The position numbers were made by a program, and so were the translations under genes. Below the pieces are notes generated by a model. That model was not told where the DNA came from, made no database searches, and was given only the letters and a program-made list of their open reading frames with translations. From Centrapalus pauciflorus (taxonomy: Eukaryota > Streptophyta > Magnoliopsida > Asterales > Asteraceae): DNA of 64,000 nucleotides. Every line of letters begins with the position of its first letter. The first letter of the stretch is position 1. Shown in pieces: positions 11,311-21,913 of the stretch. The DNA lies in contig JAANYP010004454.1 of NCBI GenBank assembly GCA_020465985.1, positions 221,216 through 285,215 on the forward strand, written 5' to 3'.

Positions 11311-11721
11311 CTGGTTCCCCTTGATATAGGAACTGCTACGCAGGTATCATTCATTTTACGTGTCGTGCCTAATGAGTTAAAAGACGGGATCCTTTAAATA
11401 GAAACAATATGATGATAGTTAAATATGATCCATAATTCCATATATATGAATAATAATTTTACATATTATTTGATGGTGATTATAGTTGGACATAAGTGCA
11501 TCATTCAAGGTAGACAAGAAGATGTTGGGTGCGACCCTTGAAGCCGATGTGTTGTTTAATTGTACCGCAAGTGAGGGCGCAACAACTAGGGGTGTTTTTG
11601 GACCATTTGGGCTTGTGGTTCTAGCCGATACAGAGCTCTCCGAACATACTCCATTGTATTTTTACATGGTAAAAAACACCGACGGGATATCAAGAACTTA
11701 TTTCTGTGCAGACGAATCAGG
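11311..11721 (+). pseudogene. Captured GH32 (vacuolar invertase/fructan enzyme) exon fragment
   Basis: Two exon pieces of a plant glycoside hydrolase family 32 gene. Exon piece 1 (11311-11343) encodes LVPLDIGTATQ; intron 11344-11485 keeps GT...AG; exon piece 2 (11486-11721) begins LDISASFKVDK and contains VLFNCTASEGATTR, GVFGPFGLVVLADTELSEHT, PLYFYM and TYFCADES. This is the C-terminal beta-sandwich region shared by vacuolar invertases, fructosyltransferases and fructan exohydrolases. The catalytic N-terminal propeller and the C-terminus are absent. Upstream GC-rich sequence (11179-11310) does not look like GH32. The frame is still open across exon 2, suggesting recent capture. Which GH32 enzyme it came from is not decidable by eye. 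Confidence 0.8.
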
Positions 11722-12779
11722 GTTGTTACTAGTTTCTCTTCCATATTTTTTCCACCCAGCTTTCCCCTAATTCCTTAGTTAGTTGTTGTAAACTATAAAT
11801 GGTTTTTGGATGGATTCATGGAGATCATTAATCATGTTGTTTATCTATTAGAACTTTGTATTTGGTTGATGTGGCAGCAAACTCAGTTCAACGGCTCCAA
11901 AAAACATAGTAAGTCAAAAACTATTTTGATTAATTAATTGGTTCCAAATGATTAATTACTTGGTTCATATATATAACTATGAGCCGTGGGGCATGGTCCT
12001 TGCATCATCACGTGCCCTTTCTTAAATTCAAGAAGAAAATCCAGAACACTTAAGTATGGAACTTATTGATATTCAAGCATAATACACTATTGGTTTGATG
12101 CTAACAACCACAAACAAGTACAAGACCAGTACATCACCAAGTTTGATTAATCAAATATCTAAATACTATTGTATTGGAACTAAAACACAATTCACATATA
12201 AAATAAATATGCTTGCAAAAAAACTGTGGGAGGAATGGCGGAATTTCTCACCGTTGCATGAAAAATTAACTAAAGCATATAGTAAGACAGAAGGACGGCG
12301 TTCTGATTTCTTCAACCACTTAAAATCTATTTCTGTCCTATAAATACTTTAATTAATAATTATTTGGCGACTAAGCCTTTGTTGGATATATATGAACTAT
12401 GTATCAAAACTTTGTTTTTGGTGGTAGGTACAACCATCTGAACTAATGCATCAAGCCTTTCTTTTTGGTGGAAGGTATGACCACTGGGCTTAAAAATCTT
12501 GTACAAACATTTGTGGTATTGTTTAAAGATGATATATATAGGTTTCTTGGTTTATTTTAGTCAATCGATTGTAAAATTGTTGCTTTCTTGTGTAGTTAAT
12601 TACATTATTAGATATGTAATTTCAGTTTAAATTAATGAATATTATAATTATGTTTGTTTATATTTCTGTTTTGAGTCCGAGGGAAGGCCAAGAATGGCCC
12701 TTAGCCTTGGCCTCTTCATTTCTATATTGTTTGTTCAACATGTAAATGCATAAAGCGCCCTTAATTATTAAAGGCAGGT

Positions 12780-12870
12780 GTGTGATTTATGTTCAAAACC
12801 AGCAGTAGTATAATACACACGTGTGTCCATGCTGTCAAATAGAAAACACAACCAGCAGCACCATGTACAT
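12780..12870. repeat. CACTA internal duplicated segment, copy 1
   Basis: Matches 14028-14125: shared GTGATTTATGTTCA, ACAGTAG/GCAGTAG, GTGTGTCCATG, TGTCAAATAGAA and CACAACCAGCAGCA. Roughly 85% alike by eye. No known element recognised. Confidence 0.7.
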
Positions 12871-13204
12871 ATGTTAGTGGAATATATTTATGTCATATAT
12901 TGTATAATTGTTTGTATTGATTCACTAAATATCCTTTCCTTATTGATTCACTGAAGAGATGCGACATATTGTGTACTTATTAGTATTGGGTGGTTTATAG
13001 ATTTATGTGATTACCATTTTTAATAATTTATATATAGTTTCATTTTTGCTTGCCTGTGAGACCATAGAAACTAAATCCTGTCCAGATGCTTGGGAGTTGA
13101 GAGGATTACTACTTATTAGTCATCTTATCAGCTTATTTGTGTCATCTTATTAGTCATCTACCTGTAGGAGACTTATCGACTTATAGAGGAATATAATTCT
13201 ATGA

Positions 13205-13312
13205 ATTGTTTATTGAGATTATTGTACCCTTAAAAATTTCTACCGTGGATTGTTTATTGAGATTATTGTACCCTTAAAAATTTCTACCGTGGATTGTTTA
13301 TTGAGATTATTG
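13205..13312. repeat. 44-bp tandem repeat, about 2.5 copies
   Basis: Unit starts ATTGTTTATTGAGATTATTG and ends TTCTACCGTGG; starts at 13205, 13249 and 13293. Copies are nearly identical, so the duplication is recent. Confidence 0.9.
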
Positions 13313-14027
13313 GTATTTGACATAATATTGTTTACTTAGGCACTTATGCCACTTTTTAGAGGAATATAATTCTATGAAAATGATATGAGAATGTGATGCT
13401 ACATAACTGCAGCCCACCTTGAGTTGGAAGAAGCCTAAACAACTTGTGACCAGCTTGTGGCATATAAAGCTAAAAGAAGATTTGATGACTTCAGACTTAT
13501 TTAAAGTTCAAACTCAATATTTCACTTTGAGTTAGGTTTTCGTTGTGTTTTTTATCTCAATACATTTAAAAAAATTTTCTTCAGGTTGCTGGGATACTTA
13601 ACACTTTAAGGTTGGTGAAATAAGTATACCTCGGGAAGAAATTTTAGATGGAGTGCAACAAACAAGGTTAGTCCATGTAAAGATTAGCATCTAACAATAC
13701 TAAGCCATTGTTACCACACAAATCAAATCAGTACATTAATCCTAGAAGTTTATGAAATTACATCCATTTATCAAAAGAAAATATTTCTTCTTGCTATTTG
13801 ACTCTATTTGTGTTTTAGCATTTATTAATTGAAATTCTGCCATCAATACTGGTATTTTATTTATGGTGGACTGCATACATATATATGTATATATATATAC
13901 TAAGTCTAAGTGTGTGTTTGGTTGAGTCTTGCTATCCAAAACAGAAATAATCCACAACCCTTTGTTATGTATGTGTATATATGTGTTCCGTTCTCAAAAC
14001 AGAAATGGAAACAAGTTAATTAAGTGC

Positions 14028-14125
14028 AAGTATGTGATTTATGTTCATACCCAACAGTAGTTTACACATGTGTGTCCATGTTGTCAAATAGAATACACAA
14101 CCAGCAGCATCATGTATGTATGTGT
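14028..14125. repeat. CACTA internal duplicated segment, copy 2
   Basis: Direct copy of the segment at 12780-12870, 1.25 kb downstream, with scattered substitutions. Confidence 0.7.
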
Positions 14126-14200
14126 GAGTGTTCGCTGCAAAAATGTGTAGGTTTGTTAACTTAATAAAATGAGAATTTGTATTGGGTTCTTGAAGAATTT

Positions 14201-14201
<1 letters not shown>

Positions 14202-14268
<67 letters not shown>
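14202..14268. repeat. (AT)n microsatellite inside CACTA
   Basis: Uninterrupted AT run of about 66 bp. The Tyr-Ile-alternating frame on the minus strand is an artefact of it. Confidence 0.95.
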
Positions 14269-14269
<1 letters not shown>

Positions 14270-14739
14270 AAAAATAGTTTCGTGACTAAATCGGGACAAA
14301 AAAGAGTTTAATGGTTATTTCAAAAAAAAGACTGAAAGTTGGATGGTCAAAATGACACTTAACCCATTTATAAATTATAAGTCACGTGGTATTAAAATGA
14401 CATCTTTATGACTATCTTAGATTAGTTGCTTTTCTTCTAGGGTGATTGAACTCATGTTAGCATTTTGGTTTGAATTACTATGTGACGGTTTGACATTTAA
14501 ATGTTAATAGAAATTGCTAGTTCAGATAATTACACTTATGTTTTAGGTGTCAGTTGTTTATGTCATGTGCTCAATTGTCATTTTCTACAAATTTTTCTTC
14601 CAGGCCAGCCCTTGCAAGGCACATTACAGAAAAATGCCTTGACAAATGTGTTACTTTTGTTCTAAGAAAGTTCAATATGGTGGAGGAAAATATGCACGAA
14701 TGGTACATGCACTTGTATTACTGTTTATTTTTACTATTT

Positions 14740-15065
14740 TTACTGCACTGTAATACTGCTTCATATCTTGGGAGTTTTTTTTTTTACTTTTGTACAGCTT
14801 TTTTAAACTGTTTTTACTGCTTTTTTAATATGTTTTTTTTATTACTTTTTCACTGTTTTTTTAAATTTATTTAGACTGTTTTACGGGCATTCTAGTATTG
14901 CTTTTCTAAACTGCTTTTTTGCTGTTTTTAAACTGTTTTTTTACTGCAATGTAATACCGAATATTTCAATGTTGTTGCTGTTTTTAAATTATTTTTTGCT
15001 GCATTGTTTTTATTTTTACTGCTTTTACTACACTGTAATACTGCTTCATAATATTTTTGTTATCA
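14740..15065. repeat. T-rich degenerate repeat inside CACTA
   Basis: Repeated TTTTTACTGCTTTT / ACTGTTTTTTTAC units. Upstream, 14590-14700 has a short open stretch (ARHITEKCLDKCVTFVLRKF) that could be a further captured exon, but I do not recognise it. Confidence 0.55.
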
Positions 15066-15074
15066 TTTATAATT

Positions 15075-15325
15075 TAGAGTATAAAAAGTGTTGCATTAAA
15101 CAAGTGTCGCATTTATAAAACAATGGCAACACATTAGAAAGTGTTGCTTAGAATATAAAAAGTGTTGCATTTATAACATAATGGCAACACTTTTGAAAAG
15201 TGTTGCATTATCTAGTGAAAGTGTCGCTTTAGACCTAAGGCGACGTTGGCTAAGGTGGCACTACATAAAGTGTCGCATTAGGCCTATAGCAACACTTTTA
15301 AGGCCTAACACCACACTTTTTCCAT
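15075..15325. repeat. CACTA right subterminal repeat array
   Basis: Repeated AAAGTGTTGCAT, GGCAACACTTTT and the variant AAGTGTCGCATT. Same motif family as the left array, but several right-hand copies carry TGTCGC in place of TGTTGC. Confidence 0.8.
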
Positions 15326-15352
15326 ATTTCTTTGGGTTCATTTGTTGTAGTG

Positions 15353-15730
15353 TCATTTCGTTAAGTTTTGAATTAGTTATGATTTTTCAAAGTCGATGTA
15401 ATATTTCTGCCAAAATTTTGGATTTCATAAACTTGAAACAACTTGTGATTCTTGTTGTTTATTCAAAAACCACATGTATAAAAGGTTATATGAAACACAT
15501 TTATATAACTTGTTTTCATATTATTTTTACTTACATTATGTGTTTATATATTTATAAACACATTTGAAGAAACAAACTTTAAAATAAAACTAGTGATTTA
15601 TAAACTTGAGTTTTTATGAAATTTGTTGTTGTTGGTGATTATATATATATTATGCAAGACTTATATAAACATAAATATAAGTATTAATAAGCTAGTATTT
15701 ACTTACTTTGATGTGTTAGAAGAATGAAAA
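15353..15730 (-). repeat. Gypsy A 5' LTR, segment 2 (between CACTA and Gypsy B)
   Basis: Matches 2467-2832 of the other LTR copy almost base for base. Ends with GAAAA, the left target duplication of Gypsy B. Confidence 0.9.
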
Positions 15731-17723
15731 TGTAACATCCTCGAATTCAATTTTTGTAATTCGGATCTATTTAAGTGGAAAATTTACAATTAAGTTGAAT
15801 TATGAGCAATTATTATCTATTTGGTATATTTAGAAGGTTTGTTGTTATTTTAAGAAAATTTGAACTCGGAATTATTATTATGGAGTATTAAGATTATAAA
15901 AGTTGATAATGATAAAACTAAGAATAAATCAGTATTTTATGGAACCGATTAAGTTGAGGGGTGAAATGTGCAAAAATGATGAAAGTTGAATAAAAAGGCT
16001 GAAAGCCTTTCATTCTCACATTTGCACTCTCTCTCTACTTTCTCTCTCTAGAAAACGCTCTCTACTTCTCTCTAGATTATCTCACAAACCGACTGGCCGA
16101 TTATCGAGATTTATACGTCATCGGAAAGATCTCTAGGAGTACTACAACAATCTACGGTTGGATTCTTGATTTCGTACGGATTGAGGTAAGAATCGACCCT
16201 TTTTAGTTTATGTATTTCGGTTTTGAAGAACATAAATTCGAATCTGCTATTTTTATGTGATTTAGAGCTAGTTTTGCTTGAGTTTTAGCAAGAATATGAT
16301 AGTGTATGTATAATAGAATCGAAACTAGGCTCCATACATGATATATCGGTGATTTTAGGCTTAGAAATGCATGTTTTACAGTTGTAAAGATGAACAAACT
16401 CGAAAATACCAAGAACACAGTCGAAATGCAAGAACAAACTCGATTTTGGTACTAAATTCGAGCATGTATTCGAGTTTAACACATGGAATTCGAATTTAAT
16501 CACCTAAATTCGAATGATATTCGAATTTAACCCCTAAGGGTTCGAGTTTGTCCTCAAATTCGTAGGAAATTCGAGTTTAACCCCTTAAATTCGAGTTTAA
16601 TGCCTAAAAATTGAAAACCCACTCTCTAAACTCGAATATTTTGAATGAAACCCATAGTCAACACATAAAATAACAAGAGTTATTCAAAGGATAAGGTGTG
16701 AACTTGAGATGGGTTCAAACTTAGTTATGGGTCGAATTTAGACATGGACCTGAAATGGGGGAAAATATTGCAAAATTTACAAAACTTGGTCTTATGAATT
16801 TAAACGGTTTTTGACTCGAGGTATTGTTGCAACTAAATTTACAGGACCCTTGTAGTGTTGTTTAACCCACAGTGGGGTACTTGGTGGATCTGGTTGAAAG
16901 CCCGAGGAGAAATAATATCGGTTAAAAGTTTAATTACGCACCCACTGTGAGTACAATAGATTTCACACGTTTATATTTGTTTTATGTTAGCTTTGCCTGC
17001 TGAGACCTGTTGCTTCATTTATTGTTTGGAATTCTACTAACTTGCGTAGATTTAGATGCACATTCATATTTGTTGCATGTCCTTTCGATTGTTGTGCATG
17101 TAGTGATAGACCGGTGGGTCGCTTCAATTACTCCGATGTTACTGCGCTATATGACCCGGAGCTGATCCCTCCGAGGTTCTGGTAGGCAGTATGTCATCCC
17201 CGATCGTACGTTTGTCTCAGATGGTATGTTTTTATGCCGAGCTTTGGGCTCGAAGGGGCTGTGGCTCTGGTCCGTACTTGGTGTACGAAGAGGGTATACG
17301 ATGTTTGTCATCGGTTTTACCCTTGGGGCTTCATAAAGACTTATAAAATGCGTAATCTGTGTATTCACTAAGCCTTTGCTTATTCCTCAGTTGCTTTGTT
17401 TTTACAGGAAAGGGAAAGTCTGCTGCCGGGCCTTCTAGTTAGGTCGTGTGAGAAGTTCTTGGAAGATTCCTACTACTGAATCGGTAACTATGATTTGGGA
17501 CAGTAATGTAATATATTCTGGATGTTGTGATAATTTAATTGGGTGTGTAGACTTAGTTTTGGTACCTTGTAGCACCGTAGGGTGTTTGACACTGTTGCAC
17601 TACTTTATTTATGTATTTTAATGCTTCCGCACTTAAATTAGGTTATCAGATCATTATGTAATTGTGTTGATGATTAATCCTGGGTGTTATGTAAATGGTG
17701 GTTGTTGTGGCAAGGGTGTCACA
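15731..17723 (+). repeat. Gypsy B 5' LTR
   Basis: 1993 bp, TGTAACATCC...GTGTCACA. Contains a CT-rich block (16026-16077), the sequence TTTATACGTCATCGG, a possible 5' splice site GAGGTAAG (16184) and then a run of TTCGAA/TTCGAG motifs (16390-16640). No convincing TATA box. The 73-aa minus-strand frame at 17147-17368 recurs in the 3' LTR only because the LTRs are copies. Confidence 0.95.
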
Positions 17724-17728
17724 CGAGA

Positions 17729-17740
17729 TGGTATCAGAGC
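17729..17740 (+). other. Gypsy B primer-binding site
   Basis: TGGTATCAGAGC, the initiator tRNA-Met-type site, 5 nt after the LTR end. Confidence 0.9.
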
Positions 17741-17941
17741 TGTAGTTTGAGCTTCAAGTGTCCGTGAGGTCTTGATCTCAAACATTAGGTAATGATATGT
17801 AGTGGTTTAAGTAATGATCTGAACTAAGATAGGTTACGATCTAGTAATTATAGGAGATTGACTATCACACGTGACAAATGAGTGGTGTCTTTAAATTAAT
17901 GACATGTTACTAAACAAGTTATATGTTTATTATTTCAGAAC

Positions 17942-19120
17942 ATGTCTGGAGGAGGAATGACACCTGAAGAAACAAGAGAGATGATGCTAGCCATGATGGC
18001 TGAGTAGAACAAGATGATTCAGGAACAGTTTCGGGCTCGAGATGAGGCCGAGGCTAAGAGAAGAGAGGATAAGAGAAAGAACAAGGAAAAGGAAGGGGGC
18101 AACGATGATAATCAAGATGACAACACTGGGTCATCAAACAAACCCAAAGGTTGTCGGTTTAAGGATTTCAAAGGAAATGGGGCCGTGGAGTTTAAAGGAC
18201 TAGGAGATGCTGTTGCCGCACTTGAATGGATAACGGCAACCGAACGGACATTCCGAATCAGTGACTGTGCTGAGAAGGACATGGTTCGGTATGCTACCGC
18301 GATGTTCACCAATGATGCAATTATGTGGTGGAACGCTATGGTGAATGCTTTGACACTGGAGAAGGTTTCTGTGATGACTTGAGCTGAGTTTACAGACTTG
18401 TTCACTCAGCAGTATTGTCCGGTTGATGAACGCCGAAGACTGGAGGCGAAGTTTATGGCACTGATGCAGGGGACTAAGACTGTGTCCCAATATGTTGTGG
18501 AGTTCACGAGGCTGAGTCTGTTTGCGCCTCATCAAGTTGATACTAATGAAAGGAAGGTGACCAGGTTCGAGGCTGGTCTTGACATTGAGATAAGGAGGGT
18601 CATGAGCAACGTTCGCTACCCTACATTTGCTGGTTTACTTGAGGCTGCCAGAAATGTAGAACAGATTCTAATTATGTCGGGATACTCGATTGGGTCCGCT
18701 GCTGCTTCCACCAACCAAACACAGCCGTCACCGCCGAAGCGCCAACGAGAGGGAGGATACTCGGGATCTTCCCGGTCTTTACAGTACTCACCTCAGCAGT
18801 CTTATCGCCGACAATCCGGTTCATCTGATCGTGGTCGTGCTCGTGCTTATTCAATCAACACCGAGCCGCAATATTGCAATAACTGTCATCTGGAGCACTT
18901 TGGCAAGTGCACTAACGGACGCGCTTGCTTTTGCTGTGGGGAATTAGGTCATTTTCAGAACGATTGCCCAAGGAAGGGAGATGCTTGCTATAAGTGTGGG
19001 GTGTGGGGACACTATAGTAGGAACTGTAGGAAGAATGCTCCAGCAGCTGCTGCTCCATCATCAACACGATCTTCTGGAGGTTCAAGTGGTGATTCAGTTA
19101 ACCGCCGGGGTCAGTCATAA
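17942..19120 (+). pseudogene. Gypsy B gag with nonsense mutations
   Basis: Start ATG at 17942 (MSGGGMTPEETREMM). Stops: TAG at 18005, TGA at 18380 (in MTxAEFTDLF) and TAA at 19118; all lie in one frame and look like single-base changes. The capsid region shows FKGNGAVEFKGLGDAVAALE, WITATERTFRISDCAEKD and MWWNAM. Three knuckles follow: CNNCHLEHFGKC, CFCCGELGHFQNDC and CYKCGVWGHYSRNC (18870-19030). The product would package RNA and form particles. The frame is shared with pol, as usual for this lineage. Confidence 0.9.
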
Positions 19121-21227
19121 AGAGCACCGGCTCGTGCTTTTCAAATTACTGCAGAGGAAGCTAGGGAAAATCTGGAGGTGGTTACGGGTACGTTTATCGT
19201 AAACTCTTTGCCTGCAAGAGTTTTATTTTATTCTGGTGCAAATCGTTCGTTTGTTTCCACTGCATTTGCACAAAGACTTGCCATGCCACTGTCTAGATTA
19301 TCTGCTGTACTTGACATAGAAACTGCTAGCAACACTCTAGTCAAGGTAGATCACGTATACCGTAATTGCACATTAGTAATTGAAGATGTAGTCTTCAATT
19401 TGGACCTAATTCCTATTGAGTTCAGAGAGTTTGACGTGATAGTCGGGATGGACTGGTTGATTGAGAATGAAGCCCATATAGTGTGTAAGAGTCGAATGAT
19501 AAAGATAACTACTCCGGAGGGGCGGGAGATTTGTATTTACGGGGATAGGAGAAGAGGGGATTTGTGCTTGCTGACTATTGCAAAAGCCCGAAAGCTTGTT
19601 GCAAAGGGGTGTGACGCTTACTTAGCATATGCGATTGATGCTAAGGCTGAGAAGAGGACTTTGGCCGATGTGCCTGTTGTTTCACAATTCCCGGATGTGT
19701 TTCCGGAAGACTTGTCTGGCGTGCCGCCTGAGAGACAAGTGGAATTTAAAATTGACCTGATCCCTGGAGCTGCACCGGTAGCTCGTTCTCCTTATCGTCT
19801 TGCCCCAACCGAAATGCAAGAGATGATGAAACAACTCCAGGAGTTGTTGGATAAGGGTATCATTCGACCGAGTTCATCGCCGTGGGGAGCTCCGGTATTG
19901 TTTGTGAAGAAGAAAGATGGCACAATGCGAATGTGCATTGATTACCGGGAGTTGAATAAATTGACGATTAAGAACAAGTATCCACTGCCGAGGATAGATG
20001 ACTTGTTTGATCAGCTACATGGAGCGAGCGTGTTCTCCAAGATAGATTTGAGGTCGGGGTACCATCAGTTGAAAGTACAAGAAGAGGATGCGCCTAAGAC
20101 AGCATTTAGGACGCGTTATGGGCATTATGAGTTCTTGGTTATGCCTTTCGGACTAACCAATGCCCCGGCTGTCTTTATGGATCTTATGAATAGAGTGTGC
20201 CGACCGATGTTAGACAAGTCGGTAATAGTATTTATTGATGACATTTTAGTATACTCTAAGTCTGAGGCCGAACATGCTGAACATTTAAAGGAACTGTTAG
20301 AGCTATTGAGGAAAGAAAAGTTGTACGCCAAATTTTCGAAATGTGAGTTTTGGCTGCAACAGATACAATTTCTAGGACATGTGATTTCTGGAGCTGGGAT
20401 TTCGGTAGATCCAGCTAAGGTAGAAGCGATAAAGAACTGGGAACCGCCGTGTTCAGCTACTGAAGTTAGAAGTTTTCTGGGGTTGGCAGGATACTATCGG
20501 AGGTTCATAAAGGACTTTTCAAAGATTGCAGTTCCTTTAACTGCATTGAAAAAGAAGAATGCACCTTTTGTATGGGAAACTGTGCAGCAGGAGGCATTTG
20601 AGATCCTGAAGAAGGCGTTAAGTGAGGCGCTGATACTTGCCTTACCTTAAGGAAATGACGATTTCGTGGTGTATACGGATGCCTCGAGACTGGGGTTAGG
20701 CGCTGTACTGATGCAGCGTGGAAAGGTTATAGCGTATGCTTCAAGACAGTTGAAGCAGCATGAGAAGAATTATTCGACTCATGATCTTGAGTTGACTGCG
20801 GTAACATTTGAAATGAAGTTATGGAGGCATTATCTCTACGGGACTAAGTGCCAATTATACACAGATCATAAGAGTTTAAAATACATCTTTAGTCAGAAGG
20901 AGCTTAATATGAGACAACGTAGGTCTATGGAGCTTATTAAAGACTACGATTGTGAGATACTGTATCATCCCGGAAAGGCTAATGTGGTAGCCGATGCTTT
21001 GAGTCGCAAAGCTTATGCAAAGCATTGTTGCTACATGATGACGTCTACTATGTTAACGTCTACCATTATAAATGATGTTAAGGCCGCTCAGGAGGAAGCC
21101 TTGAAAGATGAGAATATTGGTGCTGAAGATATAAGGGCACAAATTAAAAATATGGAAACAAGCGAGTCGGGATTGAAAGGGATATACGGGAGGATATGGG
21201 TGCCGAAGTATGGGGGTACGAGGGGGG
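19121..21227 (+). pseudogene. Gypsy B pol: protease, RT and RNase H
   Basis: Protease at about 19180-19500 has FYSGANRSF in place of the D-S/T-G-A core, so the catalytic Asp is Tyr. RT (about 19740-20330) is intact in its motifs: CIDYRELNK, PRIDDLFDQL, SKIDLRSGYHQL, MPFGLTNAP and VIVFIDDILVYS. A TAA at 20648 interrupts the connection to RNase H (VVYTDASRLGLGAVLMQ, THDLELTAV, YTDHKSLKY, ADALSRK). The integrase linker GRIWVPKYGG is then cut at about 21221. 490 codons stay open from 19178, so decay is mild apart from the active-site change. Confidence 0.92.
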
Positions 21228-21876
21228 TTATCACGCAACGATAAAGAAGGCGCCGTTTGAGGCTTTGTATGGAAGGAGATGTAGGACTCCCACTTGTTGG
21301 AGAGAAACGGGTGAAACGCCAATTGCTGGGCCGACCTTGCTTCAAGAAACAAACGAGAAGATACAGTTGATTAGGCAGAACATGAAGGCGGCCCAGGATC
21401 GTCAGAAAAGTTACTACGATTGGCGGCACAAACCGATCAATTTTGAAGTAGATGATTGGGTGTATCAGAAAGTATCACCCATGAGAGGTGTTACTCGTTT
21501 CGTGAAGAGGGGAAAGTTGGCTCCGAGGTTCGTCGGACCATTTAGGATTATTGAAAAAGTTGGAAATCAGTCGTATCATTTAGAGTTGCCTGAAGGGATG
21601 TCGGGCATACACCCGGTATTTCATGTTGGGAATCTTAGGAAATCCTTTACTTCTGACAATGAGGATTGGGCAGGCCACACCGAGCTGCAAGTTGATGAAA
21701 GGCTCTGGTATGTTGAGGAGCCAGAGTGTGTGTTAGATACTAAGGTGAAGAAATTGAGAAGCAAAGAAATCGAAATGGTGCTTGTACGTTGGAAGCATCA
21801 TAAGGGAGCCACTCATACATGGGAAACGAAAGCTGATATGTTAAGGAAATATCCGCAGCTGTTTGAAGTCAAATAA
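21228..21876 (+). pseudogene. Gypsy B integrase C-terminus and chromodomain-like tail
   Basis: Resumes after an internal deletion with YHATIKKAPFEALYGRRCRT, then the GPFRIIEKVGNQSYHLELP barrel and a chromodomain-like end (LVRWKHHKGATHTWETKADM). Compared with Gypsy C, the HHCC finger and the D,D,E core are gone (several hundred bp). The remaining 200 codons are open. Chromodomain-like tails target insertion to certain chromatin in chromoviruses. Confidence 0.9.
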
Positions 21877-21913
21877 CTTCGAGTACGAAGTTAGAGCGTG
21901 GTGGAGCCCATGT

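Larger units (their letters stand above)
10533..15352. mobile_element. CACTA (En/Spm-type) transposon, non-autonomous, 4.82 kb
   Basis: Ends CACTACTACAAATTG (left) and CATTTGTTGTAGTG (right) are imperfect terminal inverted repeats starting with CACTA. The 3-bp target duplication TCA lies at 10530-10532 and 15353-15355. The empty site is preserved at about 2462-2470 in the other Gypsy A LTR. Both ends carry dense subterminal repeats. No transposase (TNPD/TNPA-like) frame is visible, so it needs help in trans. The interior holds a captured GH32 gene fragment, microsatellites and duplicated segments. Confidence 0.92.

Noticed and set aside
12095..12343. 82-aa ORF inside the CACTA element
   Set aside because: Low-complexity Asn/Thr/Lys composition, no recognisable family, surrounded by AT-rich noncoding sequence.
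17147..17368. 73-aa minus-strand ORF found identically at 23327-23548
   Set aside because: The two copies are identical because they lie in the two LTRs of Gypsy B. No protein features.
17729..17740. tRNA gene fragments at TGGTATCAGAGC sites
   Set aside because: All occur right after LTR ends; they are primer-binding sites, with no cloverleaf around them.
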